A stretch of 64,000 nucleotides of DNA from Altererythrobacter sp. ZODW24. Lineage in GTDB: Bacteria; Pseudomonadota; Alphaproteobacteria; Sphingomonadales; Sphingomonadaceae. Positions 28,461 to 38,099 of the stretch are shown piece after piece (position 1 is the first letter of the stretch; each line of letters begins with the position of its first letter). The notes under the pieces are model-generated. The model saw nothing but the letters and a program-made list of their open reading frames with translations. It was not told the DNA's origin and did not search any database. A program made the translations under genes and the position numbers. The DNA lies in the NCBI RefSeq assembly GCF_003344885.1, contig NZ_CP031155.1:1702001-1766000 (forward strand), given 5' to 3'.

Positions 28461-28702
28461 AGTCGTCTCCTGCGGAACCGCTGTGAGAGCTGGTTCGCTG
28501 GGAGAGGCCTGAAAGTTACAGGAGCGTCAGATTTGTCCGGTTATAACGGAAGTGCGTTTCCGGCGAAGATCAAGGCGATGGCGCAACTTGCAACGATAGC
28601 CGAACGCAAAGTGTCCGCTGGATCGGCAGCATGGGTTCGGACGAGTGCAATAGCTTTGGCCATGCGCCATTGTCGCGGTGCGGCCCTAAAGAAGCGTTAA
28701 GA

Positions 28703-29695
28703 TCAGGCGCTATTTTCGGGGACTGATGGCATGTGCTGACTGGCGCAATGGAACCCGCCTCCGCCCGCCAGCACTGCGTCTGCAGGTAGCCCGACGACAT
28801 CGCGGTCGGGGAATAGAGCGGCGATTGCTCCGACACCATCTGTGTCATGAACGCTGGCGAATGTGGGCACTACGACCAGCTTCGAGGTGATCGCGAAATT
28901 CGCATAGCTGGCTGGTTCGATCTCGCCGCCGCGTTCGATCAGCCCGGGCGACGGGATTTCCGCGACTGTCACACCAAACGCCTCGGCGCGAACCTTGGCA
29001 TCGGAATATATCGCGGCGTTGGGATCATTCTCGCCCGTGGCTCTCGGAAGAGTGAGCGTATTTGGTGCAACGAAGCGGGCAAGATTATCGACATGCCCAT
29101 CGGTGTGATCATTGATCAACCCGTCAGCCAGCCACAGCACCCGGTCAAACCCGAGATCGCGGTTTAGCCTTGCTTCGATGTCACCGCGTGACAGTGCAGG
29201 ATTTCGATTGGGATTACGCAGACATTGCTCGGTCGTGACGACTAACCCCGTGCCGTCTCCGTCAATGGCACCACCTTCAAGAATCCAATCCGAGACATCC
29301 AGCGCGAGACCAGCATCCGCGGCCAGTTCCGCCCCGATCGTCTGGTCGCCCTCCATCAGGTACTTTTCGCCCCAGCCGTTAAAGCCGAAGCGCATCGCTT
29401 TTCGGTTACTGCCTTCAGCCAGCACCACCGGCCCGGTATCACGCAGCCAGATATCGCCATAGGTCCGGCGCTCTAGTTTGACCGCATCGCTCACCAGTTC
29501 CTTGGCACGCGACTCATTGGCGGCATCGCGCACAAGCAAGCGAACCTCCTGCCCGCTATCCGCAACAGCATTGGCGAAGGCAGCAATCTGTTCTTGAGCC
29601 AGAGCTAAGAAGCCCGACCACTCGTCTGCATCATGCGGGAACCCGATCCATAGCCAGTCCTGCTTCGCCCATTCGGGCGGCATCAGATAGGTCAT
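28703..29695 (-). CDS. aguA: Agmatine deiminase
   Basis: A 330-residue peptidylarginine-deiminase-fold enzyme that hydrolyses agmatine to N-carbamoylputrescine in polyamine metabolism. The catalytic cysteine sits in GGGGFHCASQH at the C-terminus; DIWLRDTGP, ILEGGAIDGDG and NDHTDGHVDN carry the acidic and histidine residues of the guanidine site. Slightly shorter than typical (about 340-370). Its ATG is 29695, 26 bases after the M28 peptidase stop. The 240 bases downstream before the DUF1223 gene hold nothing I recognise. Confidence 0.92.
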   Translation of the reverse strand: MTYLMPPEWAKQDWLWIGFPHDADEWSGFLALAQEQIAAFANAVADSGQEVRLLVRDAANESRAKELVSDAVKLERRTYGDIWLRDTGPVVLAEGSNRKAMRFGFNGWGEKYLMEGDQTIGAELAADAGLALDVSDWILEGGAIDGDGTGLVVTTEQCLRNPNRNPALSRGDIEARLNRDLGFDRVLWLADGLINDHTDGHVDNLARFVAPNTLTLPRATGENDPNAAIYSDAKVRAEAFGVTVAEIPSPGLIERGGEIEPASYANFAITSKLVVVPTFASVHDTDGVGAIAALFPDRDVVGLPADAVLAGGGGFHCASQHMPSVPENSA

Positions 29696-29721
29696 GGATC
29701 GGCCCTATTCGTCAGTGATGC

Positions 29722-31404
29722 TCAGCAGCCGCCGTCGGCAGCGCAGGCCTCATCACGAAGCGCGCGGAATTCATCGCCTTCGTTCCAATTGGGCCAAGAT
29801 GTGCTGTCGCCCAGCGTGCGGCCAAGGCGGTAATAGATCCGCAGATCCTGCGCGACGCCGGTCCAGTCCCAGTCATCGACATATTCGTCGGCTGGCGCGT
29901 GATAGGCATTCTCGCGGTAAGCGTCCTGCCATGCCTTGCCCGCTTCGGTGCCGCCGGTGACTAGGTCTTCGCCGCCTTCAACATAGAGCATCGGCAGCCC
30001 GCGCTTGGCGAAGCTGAAGTGATCCGAGCGGTAGAAGTAACCCGCTTCAGGCACTGGGTTCGGTGTACCGATGCGGCCTTCTGCCGCCAGAGCGGCTTCG
30101 AGATAGGCGTCGAGTTGCGACTTGCCGGGGCCAACGATGATCACATCCTTGGCCGGGCCTGCGAGCGATAGGGCGTCGAGGTTCACGCCGCCGACTGTCT
30201 GCGCCAATGGCAGGACAGGGTTGGCGCCGTAATACTCTGAACCGAGCAAGCCTTGCTCTTCGGCTGTAACTGCAAGGAACACCTGCGTGCGGCGGGTCGG
30301 ACCGGCCTCGGCATGTGCCTGAGCCAGAGCGATTAGCGCCGCAGTGCCGGTGGCATTGTCGATTGCGCCGTTACAAATCTCGTCAGCCTCGCCAACTGCG
30401 CAGCGACCTAGATGGTCCCAATGCGCAGTGTGGAGAACATATTCGTCAGGCGCTTCGCTGCCGGGCAGCATCGCGATGAAGTTCTTCGTTGTGAAGCTAC
30501 GAATGTCGTTGGTGAAGCTGGTTGAGATATTGGCATCCAGCGGCACTGCCTTGAAGCCCTTCACCTTGGCGGCAGCCGACAATTCATCGAAATCTTGACC
30601 GCTTCCGGTGAGGATTTTCTCGGCCACGCCCTTCTGGACCCAGCCATTCATGACTGTCTGATCGGCACCGCCGTCACTGCGCTGGGCATAGCCTTGCCCG
30701 CCGGACCAACTGGTCGAAACCACGTTCCAGCCATAGGAAGCAGGCTCAGTATCGTGGATCACGATGGCGGCAGTTGCACCCTGACGGGCGGCTTCTTCAT
30801 ATTTGTAGGTCCAACGGCCGTAATAGGTCATCGCTTTGCCATTGAAGGGACCGTCCAGTCCTTCTGTGTCGAAGTCTGGATCGTTGACGAGAATCAGAGC
30901 GGTTTTGCCCTTCATGTCCACGCCTTCGTAATCGTTCCAACCCTTTTCAGGGGCATTGATGCCGTAACCCACGAAGACGATTTCGCTGTCTTCGATCGTG
31001 GTGGTGCGTTCTTCGCGGTAGGATACGCCGACCCAGTCATCGCTGTAAGTCAGGTTCATCGTCTCATCGCCGACCTTTACGGTCATGGGCGCGAAGTCCT
31101 TGCCAGTGATTTCGACCAGCGGCACGTCTTGGAACCAGCTGTCGCCATTGCCGGGCTTGAGGCCAGCAGCTTCGAATTGAGCGACGAGATAGGCGAGGGT
31201 CTTTTCCTCACCCGGCGTGCCGGGCATCCGGCCTTCATATTCATCGGATGACAGTTCTTTGGTGGCGGCCTGCATCGTATCAAGCGAGATTTCAGGCACG
31301 GTAACTTCGGGGATGTCGAGATCAGTGGAGGCGGTATCGCCGCCTATCTGATTGCAGGCGGCGAGCGACAGGGCTGCGCCTGCGGCTAGGAAATGACGGA
31401 ACAT
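29722..31404 (-). CDS. M28-family zinc metallopeptidase lipoprotein
   Basis: A 560-residue exported aminopeptidase. Residues 1-18 end in the lipobox LSLAAC, so it is probably lipid-anchored. A PA (protease-associated) domain lies near residues 150-290. The catalytic metal ligands are visible in HTAHWDHLG, GAIDNATGTAAL, AVTAEEQGLLGS and YRSDHFSFAKRG. I chose ATG 31404 over an open frame reaching 31470, because it begins a proper signal. Substrate peptides unknown. Confidence 0.92.
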   Translation of the reverse strand: MFRHFLAAGAALSLAACNQIGGDTASTDLDIPEVTVPEISLDTMQAATKELSSDEYEGRMPGTPGEEKTLAYLVAQFEAAGLKPGNGDSWFQDVPLVEITGKDFAPMTVKVGDETMNLTYSDDWVGVSYREERTTTIEDSEIVFVGYGINAPEKGWNDYEGVDMKGKTALILVNDPDFDTEGLDGPFNGKAMTYYGRWTYKYEEAARQGATAAIVIHDTEPASYGWNVVSTSWSGGQGYAQRSDGGADQTVMNGWVQKGVAEKILTGSGQDFDELSAAAKVKGFKAVPLDANISTSFTNDIRSFTTKNFIAMLPGSEAPDEYVLHTAHWDHLGRCAVGEADEICNGAIDNATGTAALIALAQAHAEAGPTRRTQVFLAVTAEEQGLLGSEYYGANPVLPLAQTVGGVNLDALSLAGPAKDVIIVGPGKSQLDAYLEAALAAEGRIGTPNPVPEAGYFYRSDHFSFAKRGLPMLYVEGGEDLVTGGTEAGKAWQDAYRENAYHAPADEYVDDWDWTGVAQDLRIYYRLGRTLGDSTSWPNWNEGDEFRALRDEACAADGGC

Positions 31405-31514
31405 ATAAGAGTACCCTCTCAAGGTGTTTGTGATTGCCTTTAACCTGACAGGTCGCATTGGTAGGAGCAAGCCCAGCCTTGCCCACGCAGCCCTTGCGGT
31501 GCAGTGATGACGCT

Positions 31515-34223
31515 ATGAAAACCGGTTGGCAGAATGCGCTTGAGCGCGCGCGCGCGCACTCGCCATTTCTGTGCGATGCGCTGGCGAAGCAGGCCGATCT
31601 TACTGCGCTCCTCGAGGCCGGTGATGGCGGGGGAGCGATGGCTTTTGCTAGGCAAGCAGGAGCGGGTACTAGCGATGTCGGTGTAGCGCTCAGGCGAGAG
31701 AAGCTGGCGCTGGCGACCACGTTGGCGATTGGCGATCTTGCCGGTGCGTTCGATTTAACGCGGGTGATGGATGAGCTGTCATCCTTTGCCGACCGCGCGC
31801 TTGATGCCGCCATTAATGCCGCCATTTTGAAGCGGATGCCGGATGCTGAGCCGCGCGGTTTTGTTGCGCTGGCGCTGGGCAAACATGGTGCGCGGGAGCT
31901 CAATTATAGCTCCGATATTGATCCGATCCTGCTGTATGATCCTGATACGCTGCCACGCCGCGAGCGCGATGATCCGGCGGAAATTGCACAGCGCTATGCC
32001 CGGCAGGCGGTCCAGACGATGTCGGCGCAGACGGCTGAGGGTTATGTCTTTCGTGTCGATCTGATGCTGCGGCCCGCGTCTGAAGTCAGCCCGCCGGCGC
32101 TATCGTGCGCGGCTGCGCTCACCCATTACGAATCCAGCGCCTTGGCGTGGGAGCGGGCGGCATTTATTCGCTCCCGCTCTGCATCTGGCGATGTGCCGAT
32201 GGGCAGCGAATTTCTCGGTGCCATCCGCTCATTCATCTGGCGCCGCAATCTTGATTTTGGCGCGATTGAGGAAATTGGCCGACTGACCACGCGGATTAGG
32301 GACAACCACGACGGCCCCCGCGAACCTGGCCCTGGCTATGACGTAAAACGCGGGCGCGGTGGCATTCGCGAGGTCGAGTTCTTTGCCCAGACCCATCAGT
32401 TGATACATGGGGGCCGCGACCCGTCGCTTAGGGTTCGAGGCACGCGAGCGGCACTTGATGCTTTGGCTGATGCCGGGCGGATCAAAGTTGATGATGCCTT
32501 GCTACTCGGCAACGCGTATGACCGTCTGCGAGAGATTGAGCACCGTCTGCAAATGGTGGCGGACCGGCAAACGCATGCGCTGCCTGAAGACCCCGTGGCA
32601 CTCGATTCGGTCGCGCAGCTTGATGGGCTCGCAAATGGCAAGGCATTGGTGGATGAGCTGCGCGCCATCACTGATGCTGTCGGATCACGCTTCGATTCAT
32701 TGGTCGATGTAAATGATGACCAGGAGACCGCTCTCACTCTGTCGCCGCGTAGCTCCGGCCTAGCGGCCCGTTTGAACGAGCTGAGTTATGCCGATCCCAA
32801 AGGTCTGGCGAAACGGATCGGCGGCTGGAGCAACGGCAAGGTCCGGGCGCTCCGCAGTGAAGCAGCGCGCGCCGCGTTCGATGCTGTTCTGCCAGCGCTG
32901 CTAGCGGCCTTCGCCGATGCGCCCGACCCGACGCGCGCCTTGCTGCGCTGGGAAAATCTGCTGGTGAAACTGCCGAGCGCGGTAAACCTGTTCCGCTTGC
33001 TTGAAGCGCGCCCCGCCTTAATCGACCAGCTTGCATCGGTGCTTACCCTATCGCCGGTCCTTGCCGATGAATTGGGCCGCCGCCCTGAACTGCTCGACCG
33101 GCTGATTGACCATAGCGCCTTTGACTTGCCCGGCGATGCCAGTGAAATCGCCGCAAAGATGGCCCGCCGCGAGCGCGGAGATGATTACGAACACGCGCTC
33201 GACCGGATCAGGATTGTGACGGGCGAAACGCGTTTTGCCTTAGGCGTTCAGCTTATCGAGGCGGCCAATGATCCGCTGGCGATTGGCGATGCTTTGTCGC
33301 GCACGGCAGAGGCGGCGCTAGAAGTGGCGGCACATGAGGCTGAGAGCGAGTTCGCCCAGAGCCACGGCCGTATTCCCGGCGCCTCGTTGGTTGTGATCGG
33401 CCTTGGCCGTTTTGGCGGTGGCTCGCTCACCCACGCCTCCGATCTCGACGTTATCTTCACCTATGACGGCGATCAGTCAGCGGAATCGGACGGCGAACGG
33501 CCGCTTGGCGCGACACTCTATTTCAACCGTTTGGCCCAGCGCGTGATCGCGGCGCTCAGCGTGCCGACGGCAGAGGGGGCATTGTATGAGGTCGATACAA
33601 GGCTCAGGCCGCAAGGCGCTCAAGGGCCGCTCGCGGTAAGTTTGGATGCCTTCGCCCGCTACCAGCACGAGGAGGCATGGACATGGGAGCATATGGCGCT
33701 GACCCGCGCCCGCGCTCTGACCGGCCCGCCTGAAGCGCGCGCCAAGTTGGACAAGACTGTTTCCAGCGTGCTTCATTTGGAGCGTGATCCCGGCGAATTG
33801 AAGGCCGAAGTTTTGAGGATGCGAGCTGAAATGGCGGCGCATAAAACGCCGCGCGGACCGCTCGACGTCAAGCTGCATCGCGGCGGCCTGATCGATTTTG
33901 AGTTCATGGTCCATTATCTACAGCTGCGCGAGCGGACGGCGCTCTCGCCTAATCTAGCTCCCGCTATCGCGCAGCTGGCCGAGCAAGGTCTGCTTCCCGA
34001 ATCATTGCGCGGCGCATATGATTTGATGACCCGGATGTTGGTCGCGGTCCGGCTGCTGGCACCTGACGCGCAGGATCCGCCAGCGCCTGCACAAGCCGCT
34101 CTTGCGCGTGCCTGCGGACACAAAGATTACGCAAGCCTCTTGAAAGCGGTCTTCGAGGCGCGGCATGGGGTTGCACAGACATGGGCCGACATATTCGGCG
34201 CAACATTGGAGATTGGATCATGA
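31515..34223 (+). CDS. glnE: Bifunctional glutamine synthetase adenylyltransferase/deadenylase
   Basis: A 902-residue regulator of glutamine synthetase that adds or removes AMP in response to nitrogen signals via PII. Two nucleotidyltransferase domains each show the DxD centre: GARELNYSSDIDPILLYD (about residues 120-140) and LTHASDLDVIFTYD (about 640-655), each followed by a helical GlnD-type domain. ATG 31515 was chosen, as upstream extension lacks similarity to the family. Its stop overlaps the bcp start (ATGA). Confidence 0.95.
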   Translation: MKTGWQNALERARAHSPFLCDALAKQADLTALLEAGDGGGAMAFARQAGAGTSDVGVALRREKLALATTLAIGDLAGAFDLTRVMDELSSFADRALDAAINAAILKRMPDAEPRGFVALALGKHGARELNYSSDIDPILLYDPDTLPRRERDDPAEIAQRYARQAVQTMSAQTAEGYVFRVDLMLRPASEVSPPALSCAAALTHYESSALAWERAAFIRSRSASGDVPMGSEFLGAIRSFIWRRNLDFGAIEEIGRLTTRIRDNHDGPREPGPGYDVKRGRGGIREVEFFAQTHQLIHGGRDPSLRVRGTRAALDALADAGRIKVDDALLLGNAYDRLREIEHRLQMVADRQTHALPEDPVALDSVAQLDGLANGKALVDELRAITDAVGSRFDSLVDVNDDQETALTLSPRSSGLAARLNELSYADPKGLAKRIGGWSNGKVRALRSEAARAAFDAVLPALLAAFADAPDPTRALLRWENLLVKLPSAVNLFRLLEARPALIDQLASVLTLSPVLADELGRRPELLDRLIDHSAFDLPGDASEIAAKMARRERGDDYEHALDRIRIVTGETRFALGVQLIEAANDPLAIGDALSRTAEAALEVAAHEAESEFAQSHGRIPGASLVVIGLGRFGGGSLTHASDLDVIFTYDGDQSAESDGERPLGATLYFNRLAQRVIAALSVPTAEGALYEVDTRLRPQGAQGPLAVSLDAFARYQHEEAWTWEHMALTRARALTGPPEARAKLDKTVSSVLHLERDPGELKAEVLRMRAEMAAHKTPRGPLDVKLHRGGLIDFEFMVHYLQLRERTALSPNLAPAIAQLAEQGLLPESLRGAYDLMTRMLVAVRLLAPDAQDPPAPAQAALARACGHKDYASLLKAVFEARHGVAQTWADIFGATLEIGS

Positions 34224-34693
34224 GTAACCGCCCGGACATTGGTGACGCAGTTCCCGATACAGCGATGGAATCGCCCGATGGCAGCACTGTCAAAGCATCG
34301 GACTTTGCGGGAAAGCCGCTCGTGCTGTTCTTTTATCCTAAGGATGACACGCCAGGCTGCACGACCGAAAACAAAGACTTTACTGAGTTGAAGCCTGAAT
34401 TCGACAAGGCCGGCGTCTCGCTGCTCGGCGTAAGCAAGGACCCGCCCAAGAAGCACGCGAAGTTCATCGCCAAGCATGACCTTGCCGCTCCGCTAGCTTC
34501 CGATCCTGAGGCAGACGGTTTGGCCGACGCGCTAGGCATCTGGGTGCTGAAGAAGATGTATGGCCGCGAATATATGGGCATGGAACGCAGCACCTTCCTC
34601 GTCAGTGCCGACGGCAAGATTGCTCAGGTCTGGCGCAAGGTGAAGGTCAAAGGCCACGCGGCTGAAGTTCTGGAGGCCGCCAAGACCCTGTGA
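34220..34693 (+). CDS. bcp: Thioredoxin-dependent thiol peroxidase (BCP/PrxQ)
   Basis: A 157-residue cytoplasmic peroxiredoxin. The peroxidatic cysteine is in FFYPKDDTPGCTTENKDF (about residues 39-56). The usual resolving cysteine five residues later is replaced by N (CTTENKD rather than CTxExCxF), so it is a one-cysteine BCP variant. The C-terminal ERSTFLVSADGKI is conserved. Translationally coupled to glnE by a four-base overlap. Confidence 0.93.
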   Translation: MSNRPDIGDAVPDTAMESPDGSTVKASDFAGKPLVLFFYPKDDTPGCTTENKDFTELKPEFDKAGVSLLGVSKDPPKKHAKFIAKHDLAAPLASDPEADGLADALGIWVLKKMYGREYMGMERSTFLVSADGKIAQVWRKVKVKGHAAEVLEAAKTL

Positions 34694-35077
34694 TCAGGCC
34701 GCCAAAATCGGCACTTGACGATAAATCTTATGTTTCTGGAAACTGCTGCAAGAACCTTTTTTGCGCTTTCCATATATGCCGGTGAATCGCTTGAAAACCC
34801 GGGGAAATGGTTAACAAAGAGTTGCTTTTACTAGGGTGTTAACGTGCGGTTCAACGACTCGGCGCGTTCCGCATGCAACTGGTCGCGGCATCTCCACGTC
34901 GGTGTTGCTTGATTAATATTTGCAAGCATAACCCACAATCAATGAGATCGCGGGGGGTTCCGTAAAGTCTCACACAATATTCGAACCGGCAGGTTTTGCG
35001 ATGTGTCGCATAGCTTGGCGGGCTTCCGGGGGTTCGCGCTGCGGTTTGATGCAGCGAGATCATAAGGACGGGATACA
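34694..35077. other. Intergenic region before the M23 peptidase gene
   Basis: A 384-base stretch with no supportable gene. It is more A+T-rich than its surroundings and has TTAA-N7-TTCA at 34839-34853, close to the CtrA consensus TTAA-N7-TTAA. An mRNA leader with several short G-rich segments (34950-35040) could fold, but I recognise no known riboswitch. Confidence 0.4.
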
Positions 35078-35767
35078 TTGGTAGTAAGTAAGCTCATACG
35101 CCGGTTTAATGTCGCATTTGCGACTGGTGGCGCAGCATTTTTCGCAGTTGGCGCAAGCCCTGCAATGGCGGAAACTCCAGCAGTCTCCGCAGAAGTCTCG
35201 GTTCATGCCGTTGACGCTGCCCCTGCACCGCTCGCTGCTGGCGACCGCGAGTTTCGTGAAATCTTCGCTAGCTGGTCCACCATCGAGCAAGGCAAATCGG
35301 CACCAACAGTGAAGGTTTCGATCCCTTCGCGTATGCCGGTAGAAAACACGAAGCTCACCAGTTCATACGGCATGCGCACGCATCCTGTGCTCGGCGGTCG
35401 CCGCTCGCATAAGGGTGTCGATCTTGCCAGCCCAACCGGTACGCCGGTCTACGCAACTGCAGATGGCTATGTCGAAATGGCGCAGCGCTTCAGCAGCTAC
35501 GGTAAATTTATCAAGCTCGACCACGGTGCCAACCTTGAAACACGCTACGCGCATCTATCGCGCATCGTAGTTTCTGCGGGCAGCCGCGTGAAGAAGGGTG
35601 ATTTGATCGGACATGTCGGTTCAACCGGTCGCTCAACTGGTCCGCACCTTCACTATGAAGTCCGCATTGACGGCAAGGCAGTGAACCCGATCCCTTACAT
35701 GGTCGAAAGCGAAGCCCAACAAGCTTACGCACTCGCTACGGGAACGGGCGGCAGAGGCGGCGACTAA
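35078..35767 (+). CDS. M23-family (LytM) murein peptidase
   Basis: A 229-residue exported endopeptidase-fold protein. A signal peptide covers residues 1-31 (cleaved near PAMAETP). The LytM domain (about 100-215) has RSHKGVDLA, GYGKFI-type core segment SSYGKFIKLDHG, YAHLS and GPHLHYEVR, so the HxxxD and HxH zinc ligands are intact and the protein should be active. Start is TTG, with AAGGA 11 bases before; no better ATG gives the signal peptide. It is a single-gene unit ended by a strong terminator. Confidence 0.87.
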   Translation: MVVSKLIRRFNVAFATGGAAFFAVGASPAMAETPAVSAEVSVHAVDAAPAPLAAGDREFREIFASWSTIEQGKSAPTVKVSIPSRMPVENTKLTSSYGMRTHPVLGGRRSHKGVDLASPTGTPVYATADGYVEMAQRFSSYGKFIKLDHGANLETRYAHLSRIVVSAGSRVKKGDLIGHVGSTGRSTGPHLHYEVRIDGKAVNPIPYMVESEAQQAYALATGTGGRGGD

Positions 35768-35807
35768 GCCAGCTCGATACAGTTTTGACATCGGAGAGGA
35801 TGTCTTG

Positions 35808-35839
35808 AAAGGCGGCTGGAGCGATCCTGCCGCCTTTTT
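35808..35839 (+). terminator. Intrinsic terminator of the M23 peptidase gene
   Basis: AAAGGCGGC (35808-35816) pairs with GCCGCCTTT (35829-35837), loop of 12 bases, with a run of five T ending at 35839. Textbook rho-independent form. Confidence 0.88.
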
Positions 35840-35932
35840 CTTTGTGATACCTATTGCGGCACTTAATCGAACGATTAAACTCACCCGTAGATCCGTGGCC
35901 GATAGAGAGTCGCGGCGAGGTAGAGGCCAGCC

Positions 35933-37465
35933 ATGCATCCTATTCAGCACGCCAAAGACAAACCCGATCATCCTGCGGCCATTATGGCGGGAAGCGGCGA
36001 TAGCCTCACCTTCGGTAAGCTTAATGAAACGGCCAATCGCGTCGCGCAGATGCTCCGGGCAAAAGGCCTGAACGCCGGCGATGTTATCGCAGTTTATCTC
36101 GAGAACCGGCTGGAATATTTTCCGATCTTCTGGGGTGCCCAGCGATCTGGCGTTACATTGGTTCCGGTATCGACCCATCTGACAGCAGCCGAAACGGCTT
36201 ATATCCTGTCCGACAGCGGCGCGAAGATTGTGATTACCTCTACACGGTTCGGCGCAATGACGGATGGCTTGCGCAAAGAAGTCCCGGAAACTGAATTGCT
36301 GATCTTTGACAGCGGAGACGCGGAGGACGCCGAGACGATCATTGCGTCTTATCCTGCAGAGCCGATCAATGACCAAAGCGTTGGCGCAGTTATGCTCTAT
36401 AGCTCCGGCACTACCGGACGACCAAAGGGCATCAAGCCAGCTCCGCCCGCTGATCCAGCAGTGATGGCGATGCCCCCGTTGGCCATGGTGATGACCCACA
36501 TGATGGGCGTTCCGTCCGATGGCAGCTGCACCTATTTGGCGCCCGGACCTCTCTATCACGCCGCACCATTAATATGGGCTACGACGGTCCACCGGCTTGG
36601 CGGAACGGTAGTCGTAATGGAGAAATTCGACCCCGAAGGCGCACTTGCGGCAATCGAAAAGTACAAGGTTGATACAACCCAGTGGGTCCCGACCCATTTC
36701 GTGCGCATGCTCAAACTGCCGAAGGAAGTACGAACTCGCTACGATTTGCAGCACCACAAGCGAGCGATCCACGCTGCAGCACCATGTCCGCCGGACGTTA
36801 AACGCGCGATGATCGAATGGTGGGGGCCGATTATTCTAGAATATTATGCCGGCAGCGAAGGCAACGGTATGACAATGGTCAAAAGCGAAGATTGGCTGAC
36901 ACATCCCGGCACAGTCGGGCGGCCTATTTTCGGCGAATTGCATGTCTGCGATGGCAATGGCGAAGATGTGCCGACAGGTGAGATCGGCCTGATCCACTTC
37001 GCGTCAGAGCAGAAATTCGCTTATCACAACGACCCTGAAAAGACCCAAGAGGCGACCAATAAGCACGGTTGGACGACGCTGGGAGACATCGGGAAAGTCG
37101 ATGAGGAGGGTTTCCTCTATCTCACCGACCGCAAGAGCCACATGATCATCTCAGGCGGCGTGAACATCTACCCGCAGGAAATCGAAAATCTGCTGATCAC
37201 GCATGCCAAAGTGCAGGACGCCGCTGTGATCGGGGCACCGGACCCTGACATGGGCGAGCGCGTGGTCGCCGTGGTCCAGCCTGCCGATATGGGCGATGCC
37301 GGAGAAGGACTTGCCGAAGAACTGCTGGAGTTTCTCGGCGGTTCACTTGCGCGTCTGAAATTGCCCCGCCAGATCGACTTCCGCGCCGAGCTACCGCGTG
37401 AAGCGAACGGCAAGCTCTACAAGCGCAAGCTGCGCGATGAATATGAGGCTGCTGCGGAGGGCTAG
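35933..37465 (+). CDS. Acyl-CoA synthetase (ANL superfamily)
   Basis: A 510-residue adenylate-forming enzyme activating a carboxylic acid to its CoA thioester. AMP-binding motifs are YSSGTTGRPKGI (about residue 158), YYAGSEGNGM (about 303) and TLGDIGKVDEEGFLYLTDR (about 375); the catalytic lysine is in NGKLYKRKLR near the C-terminus. It most resembles medium/long-chain fatty-acid or bile-acid-type ligases. Starts at ATG 35933 with GAGGTAGAGG upstream. Exact acid unknown. Confidence 0.9.
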   Translation: MHPIQHAKDKPDHPAAIMAGSGDSLTFGKLNETANRVAQMLRAKGLNAGDVIAVYLENRLEYFPIFWGAQRSGVTLVPVSTHLTAAETAYILSDSGAKIVITSTRFGAMTDGLRKEVPETELLIFDSGDAEDAETIIASYPAEPINDQSVGAVMLYSSGTTGRPKGIKPAPPADPAVMAMPPLAMVMTHMMGVPSDGSCTYLAPGPLYHAAPLIWATTVHRLGGTVVVMEKFDPEGALAAIEKYKVDTTQWVPTHFVRMLKLPKEVRTRYDLQHHKRAIHAAAPCPPDVKRAMIEWWGPIILEYYAGSEGNGMTMVKSEDWLTHPGTVGRPIFGELHVCDGNGEDVPTGEIGLIHFASEQKFAYHNDPEKTQEATNKHGWTTLGDIGKVDEEGFLYLTDRKSHMIISGGVNIYPQEIENLLITHAKVQDAAVIGAPDPDMGERVVAVVQPADMGDAGEGLAEELLEFLGGSLARLKLPRQIDFRAELPREANGKLYKRKLRDEYEAAAEG

Positions 37466-38098
37466 TTACCAGCGAAGCAGGCGCGGCACTGCTAGGCGGC
37501 CAACGATTGCCGATAGGCCCACAGCGGAAGTGTACCAGATGCCCGTGTAGACCAAAGTATTGCTTGGGCAGTGGAGGTTATAGGCGAACAGGGCGAATGC
37601 GCCTGAGGCAAAACCAACGAGCCAGCCCACACGCTCTGGCTGGGTAACTGCACCACGGCGCAGCCATGCGGTAAGCGGCGCGCCCATGGCGAGCGCTCCG
37701 GTTAAAGTCACAGCGAGGCAATAAGGCGCACTGCTCGCGGTCAGAATGCCCACCGGCAGAGCGCCTTGGGCCAATATCAGAACCACTGCGGAAACCGGAA
37801 AAATCGCAGCTGCGCCCAAGGCCCAGCGCCAGCCATCGCTTTGCTGCCCAACGCCGGGCCGCGCGGCAGAGACCAGCGCAGCCATTGTGGCTGTACCCAG
37901 CAGCAGCAGAACACCTGCTCGCATCAAAAGTATCGAAGCCGGATTGCCCGCGAGAATATCTGCGCGAGCGCCCATGGTCATGACTACCAGCACGGCGAGC
38001 ACTGCAGTGATGCTTGCGACAATCGCTATCGCCATGCGCGGCGATATCGGCTGCACAGGGGTCAGATCGTCCACCAGGGCATCGATCATATTACTCAT
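37466..38098 (-). CDS. nrsF: NrsF/DUF1109 anti-sigma membrane protein
   Basis: A 210-residue protein with six predicted helices spaced evenly from about residue 24 to 205 and the DUF1109 signature YNLHCPSNTLVYTGIWY near the C-terminus, with LHCPS holding a conserved cysteine. In Caulobacter the homologue NrsF holds SigF at the membrane and senses metal or redox stress through conserved cysteines. Here it follows the sigma gene almost without gap. ATG 38098 was chosen; an in-frame GTG at 38107 overlaps the sigma stop. Confidence 0.85.
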   Translation of the reverse strand: MSNMIDALVDDLTPVQPISPRMAIAIVASITAVLAVLVVMTMGARADILAGNPASILLMRAGVLLLLGTATMAALVSAARPGVGQQSDGWRWALGAAAIFPVSAVVLILAQGALPVGILTASSAPYCLAVTLTGALAMGAPLTAWLRRGAVTQPERVGWLVGFASGAFALFAYNLHCPSNTLVYTGIWYTSAVGLSAIVGRLAVPRLLRW

Positions 38099-38099
38099 C

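Noticed and set aside
34950-35077. Possible riboswitch in the leader of the M23 peptidase gene
   Set aside because: G-rich segments are present, but no conserved riboswitch core could be matched by eye.
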